From DAIPJH01 sp036770365 (GTDB lineage: Bacteria > Pseudomonadota > Alphaproteobacteria > Rickettsiales > UBA998): a stretch of 64,000 nt of DNA. The position numbers were made by a program, and so were the translations under genes. Of the stretch, positions 7,733-16,295 are shown piece by piece (positions within the stretch are counted from its first letter, which is position 1; each line of letters starts with the position of its first letter). The stretch covers positions 62,001 through 126,000 of the forward strand of contig DAIPJH010000004.1 in the NCBI GenBank assembly GCA_036770365.1, in the 5' to 3' direction. A model generated the notes under the pieces. It was not told the origin of the DNA and did not search any database. It saw only the letters and a list, made by a program, of their open reading frames with translations.

Positions 7733-8335
7733 TTAAAAATGATTTTCTTTGAGGATTTCACTCAGTGGTAGCGTACCGCCTTTGGGGCGAGCAGGTTGTG
7801 CGGCTTTGCCGATGGTGATAATCATGCCGATGAGATGGTCTTCTGGGAGTTTGATAATTTCACCGACGCGTGCTGCATCAAAACCAATCATGGGGCATGA
7901 ATCATAACCTAAATCTTGTGCAGCTAACATCAGGGTTTGTGAGATAAGCCCGACAGAACGTAAAGCTTCATCACGCTGCAACTGGTCATGCCCATGATAG
8001 AAATTATGAATCATTGGTAGTAAGACGTCTTGAGCTTCTTTTGGCGCGTTTTCCCAATAACGCTCGGGTGATTTTTCCCATGCTTTGATATCAGCGCAGA
8101 CAATCAGTAGTAAGGATGCGTCGGTCATTTGTGCTTGTCCCCATGCCGCATCACGTACCTGAGCGCGCAGTGCTGGGTCGGTCACATTCACAAAACGCCA
8201 ATGTTGGATGTTAAAAGAGGATGGCGATTGCTGTGCGAGTTCAAATAGCTGTTTGAGTTCTGCGTCGCTGATTTTTGAATCAGCATCGAAATGTTTGACA
8301 GCGCGGCGGGCGTTGAGTGCGGCGGCTACGTTCAT
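7733..8335 (-). CDS. Nitroreductase family FMN-dependent oxidoreductase
   Basis: A 200-residue nitroreductase-fold protein. The N-terminal ARRAVKHFDADSKIS with Arg residues for FMN phosphate, the QQSPSSFNIQHWRF segment (FMN and substrate pocket) and the C-terminal LIGMIITIGKAA are family hallmarks; GLISQTLMLAAQDLGYDSCPMIGFD covers the central helices and dimer interface. Such enzymes use NAD(P)H to reduce nitro compounds, quinones or flavins; the substrate cannot be read from sequence. Its start overlaps the stop of the PAP2 gene by 4 bp, so the two are translationally coupled and may share the promoter of the envelope-sugar cassette upstream. Confidence 0.92.
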   Translation of the reverse strand: MNVAAALNARRAVKHFDADSKISDAELKQLFELAQQSPSSFNIQHWRFVNVTDPALRAQVRDAAWGQAQMTDASLLLIVCADIKAWEKSPERYWENAPKEAQDVLLPMIHNFYHGHDQLQRDEALRSVGLISQTLMLAAQDLGYDSCPMIGFDAARVGEIIKLPEDHLIGMIITIGKAAQPARPKGGTLPLSEILKENHF

Positions 8336-9039
8336 GGGAGTCTCTCCTGCTTTGTGCTTTGCACTATAACGCTATTTATCTTGGATGACAATCGCTGCGT
8401 GATGCGTTGAGTAAGGTTTCCGTGCCATGCGAGATAAGCGCAACCTGTACCAATCGCTGCACCTGCCATGATATCGCTAGGGTAATGGCTGAGAAGGTAG
8501 ACACGTGAGATGGCAACCAGCGCAGCGATTCCCAGCAAAAGGTATGGGATGCTCTTGCTTTGAAAATGGTATTGCCATGCTAATGCAAGGATGGTGGCGA
8601 CACAAAATGCGGTTTGGCTATGTCCTGAGGGGAAGCTGTGAAAGGATGTTTTGTTGGTGAAATGCAGCAGCGCGACATCTGGATGCTCTAGCCAGTAGTA
8701 GGGGCGCGCTCGTCCAACGATGATCTTGAGGATGCGCAATCCTATGCCAGAATAGATGAGAGCAAGTAATCCGCTGACGCTAAAATGAAGTAGGAATGGG
8801 GGAGGAGTACGTTGGCATGTTTTGTGATATAGTGGTTGCAGTACGTAAGCTAAAAGCAGGATGTAGCCTATCCAATAGACATAACCGACGCCGAGCCTCG
8901 TGATGATTTCCATGCTGTTACGTAAGGCATGCAGAGGGTGGGTATATAGCCACTGTGCTAAAGAATGATCGACCACCAGCCAACATATTATCATGACGGT
9001 GAGATAGACGGCAGCGGCGATGATGACTGTTTTTTGCAC
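8332..9039 (-). CDS. PAP2-family membrane lipid phosphatase
   Basis: A 235-residue integral membrane protein with about six hydrophobic segments and the full phosphatidic-acid-phosphatase signature: KIIVGRARPYYW, PSGHSQTAF and SRVYLLSHYPSDIMAG, which hold the catalytic His residues and Asp. It would remove phosphate from a lipid such as undecaprenyl diphosphate, phosphatidate or lipid A. The start codon is GTG, with a weak ribosome site. It follows the ArnT-like gene by 13 bp and overlaps the nitroreductase gene by 4 bp. With three upstream genes for lipid-linked sugar transfer, recycling of the carrier lipid or dephosphorylation of lipid A (PgpB or LpxE-like) is a reasonable inference. Confidence 0.9.
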   Translation of the reverse strand: MQKTVIIAAAVYLTVMIICWLVVDHSLAQWLYTHPLHALRNSMEIITRLGVGYVYWIGYILLLAYVLQPLYHKTCQRTPPPFLLHFSVSGLLALIYSGIGLRILKIIVGRARPYYWLEHPDVALLHFTNKTSFHSFPSGHSQTAFCVATILALAWQYHFQSKSIPYLLLGIAALVAISRVYLLSHYPSDIMAGAAIGTGCAYLAWHGNLTQRITQRLSSKINSVIVQSTKQERLP

Positions 9040-9052
9040 CTGTAAAACCTTA

Positions 9053-10801
9053 TTATTTGGCGGGTTCTGGCAAAAGGATTTTTGATGGTTTTAGCTGTGT
9101 GTGGCCGTTGATATCGTAGTGGTAAATAGTGATAGAAGTGAATTTGCCTCGTGAATAATTATAGCCATGCAGTGTATCAATCATCTGTGCCTTGAATTTA
9201 TAGGGGGTGAAGCCTGTATCATTTTGTAGCTTGTCACGTTCAGTTTCATTGACGATGATGATGGCCTCTTTTTTGTCTTTTAACCATGAACCTATTTCTT
9301 CTGCGTGACGTGCAGAGAGCTTTGTTCCAATCGAAAATATAAGGCTTGGTTCGATATATCCTACGGTAGTGATGGCATCTGAGGTGAGATTAGGCACGGC
9401 CTTATGCACATGTTGCGCGATGGTATTGCTTAATAGTGCTGGCTTAAATGATGGTAAAACCGCTTGGAACACAAGGCCATAGAGGATGATGATACTGAGC
9501 ATGAGTGAGACGCCATAACGTATGGATTCAGGCTGTTGTTCAAGTAGTGCGGGCATATGTTCAGGTAGACGCCAAAGTAGATTTGCGGCGTAAAGTCCTG
9601 CACCGAGGGCAAAATAACTGCCAATTGCAATTGGGGTATCTAGAATGATACTGATAACCACGCCTGCACATCCAAGGATGATCGCAATTATGGCGGCTAT
9701 AATGCATGAGATGTAGACTGTTCTGCCACGCCAATCTAGGGTGCGTAGAATGGTGATGTGATAGGCACAAAAAAGTGCAATGGCGGGGTAGGTTGGTAGA
9801 GTATAATGTGGGAGTTTGGTGGGGGCGACCTCAAATAATATCCATGCGGGTACGATCCATGCAACCAAAAAACGGATGCTGTGGTGTGAGTCTTGATACC
9901 ATGTGCGTAAATGTTTGGGGCTGCGTATTTCTTTAAGTAGTGGCACAAGGCATGGAATGATGAGGCTGCTAGCTGGCCAGAAAAATACAGGTAGGAGTGC
10001 AAGGTAATAAAACGGTGGTGCGCCATGAGATTCTTGTCCTGTAGTGATTTTTGGAGCGATATCTTCGTTCCATGATGTGCTGAGGAAGGTTAGGAAGCTT
10101 TTACCTTTCATGATGATCCATGGCGCAATGACGGCGGTAACAATCAGGATACCAAGCACAGGTTGGAGTTGCCAAAGCAGATTGAATTTGCGTTGTTCCC
10201 ATAACAGCCACACGACTGTTAGTCCTACAACGGCAGGTGCAACAGGACCTTTGATGAGGATGCCAAGTCCTAGTCCTAACCAAAATAAGGTGGGGGCAAG
10301 CCATGTTTGCGGGGTTTTGGTTAGCATGTTCATCCAGACGCGGTAGAGTGCGAGTTGGCTGAGGGTAATGGTAAAGAGCAGTAACGCATCTGTCTTGGCT
10401 TGGTGTGCTTCAGAAACAAGGCAGAGCGAGGACATTAAAAAGGCGGTTGCCATTCCTGCTGCGCTGAGATTCCATTCGTGCCTTGCCCATGCAAAGATGA
10501 GCAAAATTGTTCCTATTGCTGCTAAAATGGAAGGGATGCGAAAGCCCCAAATGGGGTAGGGTTTGCTTAAGCCGAGTGCTTTAACGGTAGCGACTTGCGC
10601 CCAATATGCACCTACGGGTTTTTTGTCGCGGGCTTCTTCTTGAAAGCGAATATTAGCATAATCGCCCGTTTCTAACATTTGTTTGGTGGCTTGCGCAAAG
10701 CGTGCTTCGTCGCGGTCCAGCGGTGGAATCGTCCATATCCCTGGGACATAGAGGCAGAGGCACAATAGTGCAACCATGATCCAAAGACGTGAGGGATTCA
10801 T
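9053..10801 (-). CDS. ArnT-like GT39/GT83 membrane glycosyltransferase
   Basis: A 582-residue polytopic protein beginning MNPSRLWIMVALLCLCLY. The first periplasmic loop carries the hallmark PPLDRDEARFAQATKQML with the catalytic acidic residues, then KKPVGAYWAQ, both strongly ArnT/PMT-like; about twelve hydrophobic segments precede a soluble C-terminal domain from about residue 480. ArnT-type enzymes move a sugar from a polyprenyl-phosphate donor to lipid A or another envelope acceptor on the periplasmic side. The frame is open to 10936, but the ATG at 10801 lies 3 bp past the stop of the upstream gene and starts the family's first membrane helix. It is third in a cassette with a GT2 polyprenyl-phosphate glycosyltransferase and a flippase-like protein. 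Confidence 0.92.
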   Translation of the reverse strand: MNPSRLWIMVALLCLCLYVPGIWTIPPLDRDEARFAQATKQMLETGDYANIRFQEEARDKKPVGAYWAQVATVKALGLSKPYPIWGFRIPSILAAIGTILLIFAWARHEWNLSAAGMATAFLMSSLCLVSEAHQAKTDALLLFTITLSQLALYRVWMNMLTKTPQTWLAPTLFWLGLGLGILIKGPVAPAVVGLTVVWLLWEQRKFNLLWQLQPVLGILIVTAVIAPWIIMKGKSFLTFLSTSWNEDIAPKITTGQESHGAPPFYYLALLPVFFWPASSLIIPCLVPLLKEIRSPKHLRTWYQDSHHSIRFLVAWIVPAWILFEVAPTKLPHYTLPTYPAIALFCAYHITILRTLDWRGRTVYISCIIAAIIAIILGCAGVVISIILDTPIAIGSYFALGAGLYAANLLWRLPEHMPALLEQQPESIRYGVSLMLSIIILYGLVFQAVLPSFKPALLSNTIAQHVHKAVPNLTSDAITTVGYIEPSLIFSIGTKLSARHAEEIGSWLKDKKEAIIIVNETERDKLQNDTGFTPYKFKAQMIDTLHGYNYSRGKFTSITIYHYDINGHTQLKPSKILLPEPAK

Positions 10802-10803
10802 TA

Positions 10804-11715
10804 TTATAGCTCCTGTTTCAAGATGCCTTGCTTGATGTGCAAGAACGCTGCCACACCGACCAATGCTGCTGTGGTGTAGATGATAAAAAACAGGCTGGCA
10901 AGTGCAACACCCACGTGATGTTCTAATCCTAACCATTCGGATGCTTTAAGTAGTGTGAGTTCACGCATGCCAAGTCCACCGACAGAAATGGGTAGTACAG
11001 CCAGTACGCAAGAAATCATAAAAATGATGATGTAATCTCCAGCTTGACCAAGCGTCTCTATGCCGAGCGCACGTAAGATCGCCCACGCGCAAAGTAAGAT
11101 GCTCGCTTGCAGGGCGCAGGAAATGAAGCCTGTGATACGCACAACACGCCAACTTTCATGAAGGACTCTATGAGCAAAAAAGCTGTAGATGATGAAGCCT
11201 GCTCCCCAGACCATAAGTAATATCAAAGCGAGGACGTTATTGTTGAGGGTGGGTATCATGCTTGCTATAAAGATCGGAATGTGATGCGCAAAAGGGATGA
11301 GCATGATTGCCCAAAAGACTAGCCATGAAAGTCCACTAAGGCGGTTGGATAAGCTAATCTCTATTACACGTTTGGCATTCATTTTTAGGTGTTTGATCAA
11401 AATAATGCCTTTGTAGCCATCACCGCCAATGCCACTGGGAAGGGCGAGGTTAAGGGTTGTTCCTGCGTAGTTAAAGGCTATCGCATCACGCGTGGTCATG
11501 GTGACATGCTCCGCTGCGAGGTAGGCGTTGAAGCGATAGGATGCGAGCAATTGACTGATGTGAAAGAGGGCGGTGGCGAGAGCAAGCCATCCTAGCTGCG
11601 CACTGGCAAAGAGGGGGAGTATCGTATCCCATGTGATGGCACGATAGACTAGCCAGAGCATGGCAAGAGTACAGCCCCATTTGATCAGGGGAAGAAGTGG
11701 TTTAAGCTGCGACAT
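10804..11715 (-). CDS. Lysylphosphatidylglycerol synthase TM-region/flippase-like membrane protein
   Basis: A 303-residue membrane protein with about eight hydrophobic segments. It matches the UPF0104/AglD2-type family that shares the transmembrane region of MprF: LALPSGIGGDGYKGIILIKHL and the late VLPISVGGLGMRELTLLKASEWLGL are typical. Members are thought to flip or handle lipid-linked substrates. The likely start MSQLKPLLPLIKW at 11715 overlaps the glycosyltransferase end by 14 bp; the longer reading to 11796 would overlap it by 95 bp. Position between a GT2 transferase and an ArnT-like transferase supports a role in moving the lipid-linked sugar across the inner membrane. Confidence 0.85.
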   Translation of the reverse strand: MSQLKPLLPLIKWGCTLAMLWLVYRAITWDTILPLFASAQLGWLALATALFHISQLLASYRFNAYLAAEHVTMTTRDAIAFNYAGTTLNLALPSGIGGDGYKGIILIKHLKMNAKRVIEISLSNRLSGLSWLVFWAIMLIPFAHHIPIFIASMIPTLNNNVLALILLMVWGAGFIIYSFFAHRVLHESWRVVRITGFISCALQASILLCAWAILRALGIETLGQAGDYIIIFMISCVLAVLPISVGGLGMRELTLLKASEWLGLEHHVGVALASLFFIIYTTAALVGVAAFLHIKQGILKQEL

Positions 11716-12700
11716 CCGCGGTATCTTTGGTTGCAGCTGATGAGGCATGGTCTGTGGTGCGTTTGACAATATAGGGTTTTTTGTTTTGTGATTCATAATA
11801 GGTGCGCATAATTAGCTCAGAGATAAAGCCAACGGTGATGAATTGCGCTGAAGCAATCAATAGCATGATACCCACGAAGAAAAGTGGGCGACTACCAATA
11901 TCGTGTCCTAAAAGTTTTAGTCCAAACAAGTAAGATTCAATAATGCCACCAAGTGCGAAGGAGGCAAGTCCCAGCGTGCCGAATAAATGCATGGGGCGTT
12001 GACGATATTTCAGGAAAAAATACATCAAGAGTAAGTCGCTTGAGACACGGAAAGTACGTGAAAGCCCGTATTTAGAAACACCAAAGCGGCGCGGGTGGTG
12101 ACGTACCACATATTCTGCAATCTTTGCACCGTGGATGCTGCCGAGAATAGGAATGAAACGGTGAAGTTCACCGTAAAGATCAAGCTGTTTGGCTAGCTCT
12201 GAGCGAAAGAGTTTGAGTGTGCAGCCATAATCATGCACATGTACGCCTGTCAGGTGACGAATCAACTTATTAGCGATTTTACTGGGAATTTTGCGCAGTA
12301 CCATTCCATCTTTGCGCTTTTGACGCCATCCCGCGACAATATCTACTTGTTTTTCATGCAGCATATTTAGCATGATGGGGATATCAAGAGGGTCATTTTG
12401 TAAATCTCCATCCATCGTGGCAATATAATCCCCACGTGCAGCATCAATTCCCGCTGCCATTGCAGATGTCTGACCATAATTGCGTTGGAACTCGAGGAGC
12501 TGTACACGCATCGTAGGATGCTGTTGCATGACCTGATGTACTGTTGCGACTGTTGCATCGCTTGAGCCATCATCAACCAGTACGAGTTCGTAACTATGGT
12601 CTTTCAGTGCTTCTGCTACCGCGTCAAACAAAGGAGCGATATTTTCTTCCTCATTATAAAGAGGGACAACGACGGAGAGGGTAAGCGTGGGAGAGGTCAT
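11702..12700 (-). CDS. GT2 polyprenyl-phosphate glycosyltransferase (ArnC/GtrB/DPM1-like)
   Basis: A 332-residue protein with an N-terminal GT-A domain: SVVVPLYNEEENI for nucleotide binding, LVDDGSSDAT, the DGDLQNDP metal-binding DxD region and YGCTLKLFR. Two hydrophobic segments near residues 235-300 anchor it in the membrane, as in ArnC, GtrB and bacterial DPM1 relatives. It would load a sugar from a nucleotide donor onto polyprenyl phosphate on the cytoplasmic face. First gene of the minus-strand cassette; the flippase-like and ArnT-like genes follow with overlap or near-zero spacing, so the whole set is one transcription unit. The sugar is not deducible. Confidence 0.93.
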   Translation of the reverse strand: MTSPTLTLSVVVPLYNEEENIAPLFDAVAEALKDHSYELVLVDDGSSDATVATVHQVMQQHPTMRVQLLEFQRNYGQTSAMAAGIDAARGDYIATMDGDLQNDPLDIPIMLNMLHEKQVDIVAGWRQKRKDGMVLRKIPSKIANKLIRHLTGVHVHDYGCTLKLFRSELAKQLDLYGELHRFIPILGSIHGAKIAEYVVRHHPRRFGVSKYGLSRTFRVSSDLLLMYFFLKYRQRPMHLFGTLGLASFALGGIIESYLFGLKLLGHDIGSRPLFFVGIMLLIASAQFITVGFISELIMRTYYESQNKKPYIVKRTTDHASSAATKDTADVAA

Positions 12701-12808
12701 GAGAAACTTTTATGATGGGTTGATAGATGAGAGCTTTTTAGACCATTTGTATGTAGTTGTCATGTGTTGCTTGCTTGCGATATGATAAAAATAAAATTAC
12801 GCAATATT

Positions 12809-12827
12809 GGTGTTATAATGTAACACC
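12809..12827 (+). promoter_or_regulatory. Perfect -10 TATAAT embedded in an inverted repeat, upstream of the porin gene
   Basis: GGTGTTA and TAACACC form a perfect 7-bp inverted repeat around a 5-bp centre, and TATAAT (12814-12819) lies across the left arm. A looser CACCG/CGGTG pair follows at once. An operator overlapping the -10 would fit a regulated porin. No convincing -35 is present at 17 bp. The rest of 12701-12899 shows no gene. Confidence 0.4.
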
Positions 12828-12899
12828 GTAGACAGGCGGTGGTGTATTCTTTATGAAAGCTTAGTGTCGAAAAATGGATAATAAATTAAGGGAGTTCTT

Positions 12900-14147
12900 A
12901 TGAACATGTTACCAAAATTACTTGCTGCTACCTCGCTTACTGTCTTGATGATGGCAGTGCAGGCTGCCCATGCTGAAGATGTCTTTGCTGATCGTTTGCT
13001 TGGTGATGTGGCGGGCAAGCGGAGCGCGCTGTTGGATGCAGGGGTGGATGCTACTTTAGAGTATACGGGGGATGTGTGGCATGTCTCTGGCGGCATTAAA
13101 GACGGCTATAACTACAATGGTCATGCCGAGCTTGGATTGGATATTGATGGTGAGAAGGTTTTTGGCATTAAAGGTAACAAGGTCTTTGTCTCTGCGATCA
13201 ATGATCATGGCAGCCATACCAACGCATCACGGGTTGGCAGCACACAAGGGGTAGATAATATCGAAACCGCACCAGATACCACTAAGCTTTATGAGGCGTT
13301 TGTCGATCAAAGTTTTATGGATGATAAAGTGTCAGTGTTGTTCGGTCTTCGTGATTTGAATGCTGAATTTTATGTCAATGATATGGCGGGGAATTTTATC
13401 TTGCCAACGATGGGTATTGGTCAATCTTTTGCGCAGTCTGGCGTGAATGGTCCTTCGGTGTTTCCTAACACCGCGCTTGCTGGACGTATTAAAATAAAGC
13501 CGTGTGATGAGAGCTATCTTTCACTAGCGGTGTTTGATGGGGTGGCGGGTGATCCTGCACATCCACATGGGACTCATCAGAAGCTTAAAAGTGATGATGG
13601 GTTATTGCTTGTCGGTGAGGCTGGGTTGACGCCAAAAGCAGTAGATAGCGAAGATGAACTCAATAAGTTTGCTGTAGGTTTTTGGAGTTATACCAAACAG
13701 TTTGATGATTTGGTGGATGTTGATAGCGCAGGAAATCCTATGAAACATCGTTCTCAAGGGATCTATTTCCTATCTAGCTATAATTTTTATCATGATAAAG
13801 CAGCAGGTCAGGATGTGGGTGCTTTTTTCCGTATTGGCGTGGCGGATGAAGATGTTTCGCAAACTGGCGTGTCGTATGAGACGGGGTTGGTGGCGAAGGG
13901 TTTTATGCCAACACGTCCAGAGGGTGAACTTGGGCTTGGTCTTTCTCAGGCACAAAATAGTGATCCGTACATGACTACCAACCCGATTGCGAATCGTCAT
14001 GAATATCAGGTGGAGTTATATTATCGTGATCAGTTGATGCGTGGTGTTAGCATTCAGCCAGATGTTCAATTCATTAAAGACATGTCTACAGATAACACGA
14101 TCGATGATGCTGTGGTCGCGGGGTTGCGCGTAGCATTGAGTTTTTAA
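12900..14147 (+). CDS. OprB-type carbohydrate porin
   Basis: A 415-residue outer-membrane beta-barrel protein. The signal peptide MNMLPKLLAATSLTVLMMA ends at AHA-ED. The mature chain shows the OprB pattern: an opening GVDATLEYTGDVWHVSGG, alternating strands such as NGHAELGLDIDGEKVFG, YEAFVDQSFMDDKVSVLFGLRDLNAEFY, SVFPNTALAGRIKIKP, and a final strand VVAGLRVALSF ending in Phe, the usual barrel-insertion signal. OprB porins let sugars diffuse across the outer membrane; the substrate here is unknown. It is preceded by GGGAG at 12890-12894 and followed by a strong terminator, so it is monocistronic. Confidence 0.9.
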   Translation: MNMLPKLLAATSLTVLMMAVQAAHAEDVFADRLLGDVAGKRSALLDAGVDATLEYTGDVWHVSGGIKDGYNYNGHAELGLDIDGEKVFGIKGNKVFVSAINDHGSHTNASRVGSTQGVDNIETAPDTTKLYEAFVDQSFMDDKVSVLFGLRDLNAEFYVNDMAGNFILPTMGIGQSFAQSGVNGPSVFPNTALAGRIKIKPCDESYLSLAVFDGVAGDPAHPHGTHQKLKSDDGLLLVGEAGLTPKAVDSEDELNKFAVGFWSYTKQFDDLVDVDSAGNPMKHRSQGIYFLSSYNFYHDKAAGQDVGAFFRIGVADEDVSQTGVSYETGLVAKGFMPTRPEGELGLGLSQAQNSDPYMTTNPIANRHEYQVELYYRDQLMRGVSIQPDVQFIKDMSTDNTIDDAVVAGLRVALSF

Positions 14148-14162
14148 TATGATGTGATCGAA

Positions 14163-14199
14163 TAAAAAAGCAGGGGAAGGAGTACCCCTGCTTTTTTTT
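14163..14199 (+). terminator. Rho-independent terminator after the porin gene
   Basis: Arms AGCAGGGG and CCCCTGCT around a short loop, preceded by a run of A and followed by eight T. It lies 16 bp after the porin stop and before the end of the convergent gene at 14231, so it may serve both strands. Confidence 0.88.
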
Positions 14200-14230
14200 G
14201 TGGAGAGAGTAGAGAAAAGAAAATTATTTA

Positions 14231-14776
14231 TTAACGGCGGAGTGTGCCTGCAATAGAGGTAAGGGCAAGTGCTGTACCGCCTAGGCCTTCCACCGCACCG
14301 ATCGCCATGCGACCAAAGCTGCGTTCACCTGGTTGACCGTCATCACCTACAGGGCGTGTTACCATGCGGCGTACACCATCAATGGCTGCGCCGATACCTA
14401 CTGTGCCACCGATAATCATAACGCCTTTGCCGCCACTCATGAATGCGTCTTTGCCAAAGGCTGTTTTGTATGCACCTTTGTCACCTTTCCAGTTAGTACC
14501 CGCAGCTTCTCCGAATTTGTTGAAGAAACCCTCTGATTTGGTTGTGCCCGCGCTCACTCCTGCGTTATCTGTGATAGGATCGTTTTTAGGTGGTGTTGTA
14601 AGGGTAGGGGGATGTTGCTTGATTTCGCCATACTTTATTTCTGCGCCGTAACCTGCACCTTTAGATGCGGGAGTATGTATCCATTTTTCTTTTGCATCTG
14701 TCACTAATTTATTTACATCCAGTTCTGGAGTTTTAGGTGTTTGTGATGTACCGCTGTTGTTTGGTGTATCTGTCAT
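14231..14776 (-). CDS. Uncharacterised Gly-rich protein with hydrophobic C-terminal segments
   Basis: I do not recognise this 181-residue protein. The N-terminal half is polar, Pro/Thr-rich and probably disordered (MTDTPNNSGTSQTPKTPELD). The middle has GFFNKFGEAAGTNWKGDKGAYKTAFGKD. Two Gly/Ala-rich hydrophobic stretches follow, VMIIGGTVGIGAAIDGV and MAIGAVEGLGGTALALTSIAG, possibly short membrane or glycine-zipper helices. No signal peptide is seen. A GAGAGA ribosome site precedes the ATG. Coding is supported by size, codon use and a clean stop before the porin terminator. Architecture, a polar N-terminus with a small hydrophobic C-terminal region, recalls the unknown protein at 30799. Confidence 0.7.
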   Translation of the reverse strand: MTDTPNNSGTSQTPKTPELDVNKLVTDAKEKWIHTPASKGAGYGAEIKYGEIKQHPPTLTTPPKNDPITDNAGVSAGTTKSEGFFNKFGEAAGTNWKGDKGAYKTAFGKDAFMSGGKGVMIIGGTVGIGAAIDGVRRMVTRPVGDDGQPGERSFGRMAIGAVEGLGGTALALTSIAGTLRR

Positions 14777-14917
14777 AATCTCTCTCCTTGGTGCTTTGCT
14801 TGTGAGCTATGTCACAGGCATCATTTCTTTCTCATAAGGTTCATACTAACAAATAAAAGTAAAAAATTGTGTTACAATTGCGTGAAGTTTGTACAACGGT
14901 TATGTGACAATTCTTTT

Positions 14918-14945
14918 GTCATTCTGGCGCAAGCTGGAATCTAGA
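14918..14945. repeat. Dispersed palindromic repeat, copy 1
   Basis: The reverse strand reads GATTCCAGCTTGCGCCAGAATGAC in two halves (GATTCCAGCTTG, CGCCAGAATGAC). It matches the element at 28832-28855 at 19 of 24 positions in opposite orientation. The centre is an imperfect palindrome. The rest of the 14777-15032 interval shows no gene. Confidence 0.5.
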
Positions 14946-15032
14946 AGTGGGATGTTACGTTATCGTGGCATGACTCTGATTGCTAGATTGGTTGGCTACG
15001 CTCGTAATAACCAGAGATAAAAAGGAGAAAAA

Positions 15033-15875
15033 ATGCCAGAACTTCCTGAGGTTGAAACGGTATGTCGTGGGATCGCGCCGCATCTGATCGAGATGAAGAT
15101 TGACTCTGTCGTGTTGAACCGCCCTGATTTGCGTGTCCCGTTTCCACCACATTTTGCGGAGAGTTTGCAAGGTAGAACGGTTGCCGCCATCTCGCGCCGT
15201 GCGAAATATATTCTGATTCATCTGGATAATGACTTAGTGTGGTTGATTCATTTGGGAATGAGTGGGAGGTTGTTGCTGGGGATGCCTGAGGAGGTGGTGC
15301 GTGCCAAGCATGATCATGTAGAAGTGAGATTTTCGAATGGTATGGTGATGGTGTATCATGATGCGCGGCGGTTTGGCAGTATGAGTTTGGCGACCAAAGC
15401 TACACTCGAACGACATGTGATGCTCGCACATTTGGGTGTTGAGCCTTTGGAAGAGGCGTTTAATACAGCGTATTTATCTGAGCGTTTTGCAAGCAAGAAT
15501 GCACCTGTGAAACATGTGATCATGGATCAAGAAGTGGTGGTGGGTGTGGGGAATATCTATGCGAGCGAAGCACTGTTTCGTAGCAAAATTCATCCTAAAA
15601 CACCTGCATCTGAGGTTTTGCCCGTGGCAGAACTGGTAAAATCTATCAAGGATGTGCTGCGTGAAGCAATCGCATCGGGTGGGTCTACTTTGCGTGATTA
15701 TGTGCGTTCCAATGGCGATTCAGGTTATTTTCAGCATCAGTTTGATGTGTACGGACGGCATGGTAAACCGTGTGTGCGTTGTGCAACCATGATTGAGCGT
15801 ATGACGCAACAAGGGCGGTCGAGTTTTTATTGTCCGTCTTGTCAGAGGTTAGCTTCCTCTCCCCTTGCGGGATAA
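15033..15875 (+). CDS. mutM: Formamidopyrimidine-DNA glycosylase (Fpg/MutM)
   Basis: A 280-residue base-excision repair enzyme that removes 8-oxoguanine and cleaves the abasic site. The N-terminus PELPEVETVCRGI gives the catalytic Pro and Glu after Met removal; AKYILIHLDND carries the conserved Lys; GVGNIYASEALFRSKIHP is the helix-two-turn-helix region; the zinc finger CVRC with FYCPSC ends the protein. AAAAAGGAG precedes the ATG. In many Alphaproteobacteria mutM is followed by an enoyl-CoA hydratase and rpsT; here an unknown small gene and a restriction-modification pair follow, suggesting rearrangement or insertion. Confidence 0.97.
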   Translation: MPELPEVETVCRGIAPHLIEMKIDSVVLNRPDLRVPFPPHFAESLQGRTVAAISRRAKYILIHLDNDLVWLIHLGMSGRLLLGMPEEVVRAKHDHVEVRFSNGMVMVYHDARRFGSMSLATKATLERHVMLAHLGVEPLEEAFNTAYLSERFASKNAPVKHVIMDQEVVVGVGNIYASEALFRSKIHPKTPASEVLPVAELVKSIKDVLREAIASGGSTLRDYVRSNGDSGYFQHQFDVYGRHGKPCVRCATMIERMTQQGRSSFYCPSCQRLASSPLAG

Positions 15876-15922
15876 GGGAGTTTTGGCTTTGCTAAAACAT
15901 TCAGATATGCTAACATGTTACC

Positions 15923-16183
15923 ATGACAAGCATTAAAAGTAATGTTTCTGGTTTTAATAAAAACAGCGTTTCGCCTTCGGTAAAGCGGGGTGTTCCTGTA
16001 CGTGTGCCGAATAGCGCGCCTATCGAAGATGTATCGCCAGAGATGTTGCGTCCACCAGCACGGCGTGGATTTCAGTCCATCCCTGCACCGGAAGTGTTGG
16101 AGAAAATGATTGCACGTGCGCTCGCTGCGTTGAGAAAAGGGATGTTTTGGGATAGAGGCTCTATCTTGAATATTGTTGTTTAG
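15923..16183 (+). CDS. Small uncharacterised basic protein
   Basis: An 86-residue protein with a polar, Ser/Pro/Arg-rich N-terminal half and a more structured C-terminal helix ending MIARALAALRKGMFWDRGSILNIVV. The ending, with DRGSILN just before the stop, looks like a conserved alphaproteobacterial tail, but I cannot name the family. No signal peptide or membrane segment. It lies 47 bp after mutM on the same strand and 112 bp before the methyltransferase gene. Base composition fits the host rather than the AT-rich restriction-modification genes that follow, so the foreign segment probably begins after 16183. Confidence 0.65.
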   Translation: MTSIKSNVSGFNKNSVSPSVKRGVPVRVPNSAPIEDVSPEMLRPPARRGFQSIPAPEVLEKMIARALAALRKGMFWDRGSILNIVV

Positions 16184-16295
16184 AATAAGGTGTACATACT
16201 CTGGTGACGAATATCTATTTTACCTTGCGCACGGTGCTTTTATAAATAATAATGGCCACTAACTTGTTTTGTTGTTCTCAGAAGATGGCTGTTAC

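Noticed and set aside
14955..15221. 88-residue minus-strand frame across the mutM start
   Set aside because: Antisense to mutM and its ribosome site, without any recognisable features.
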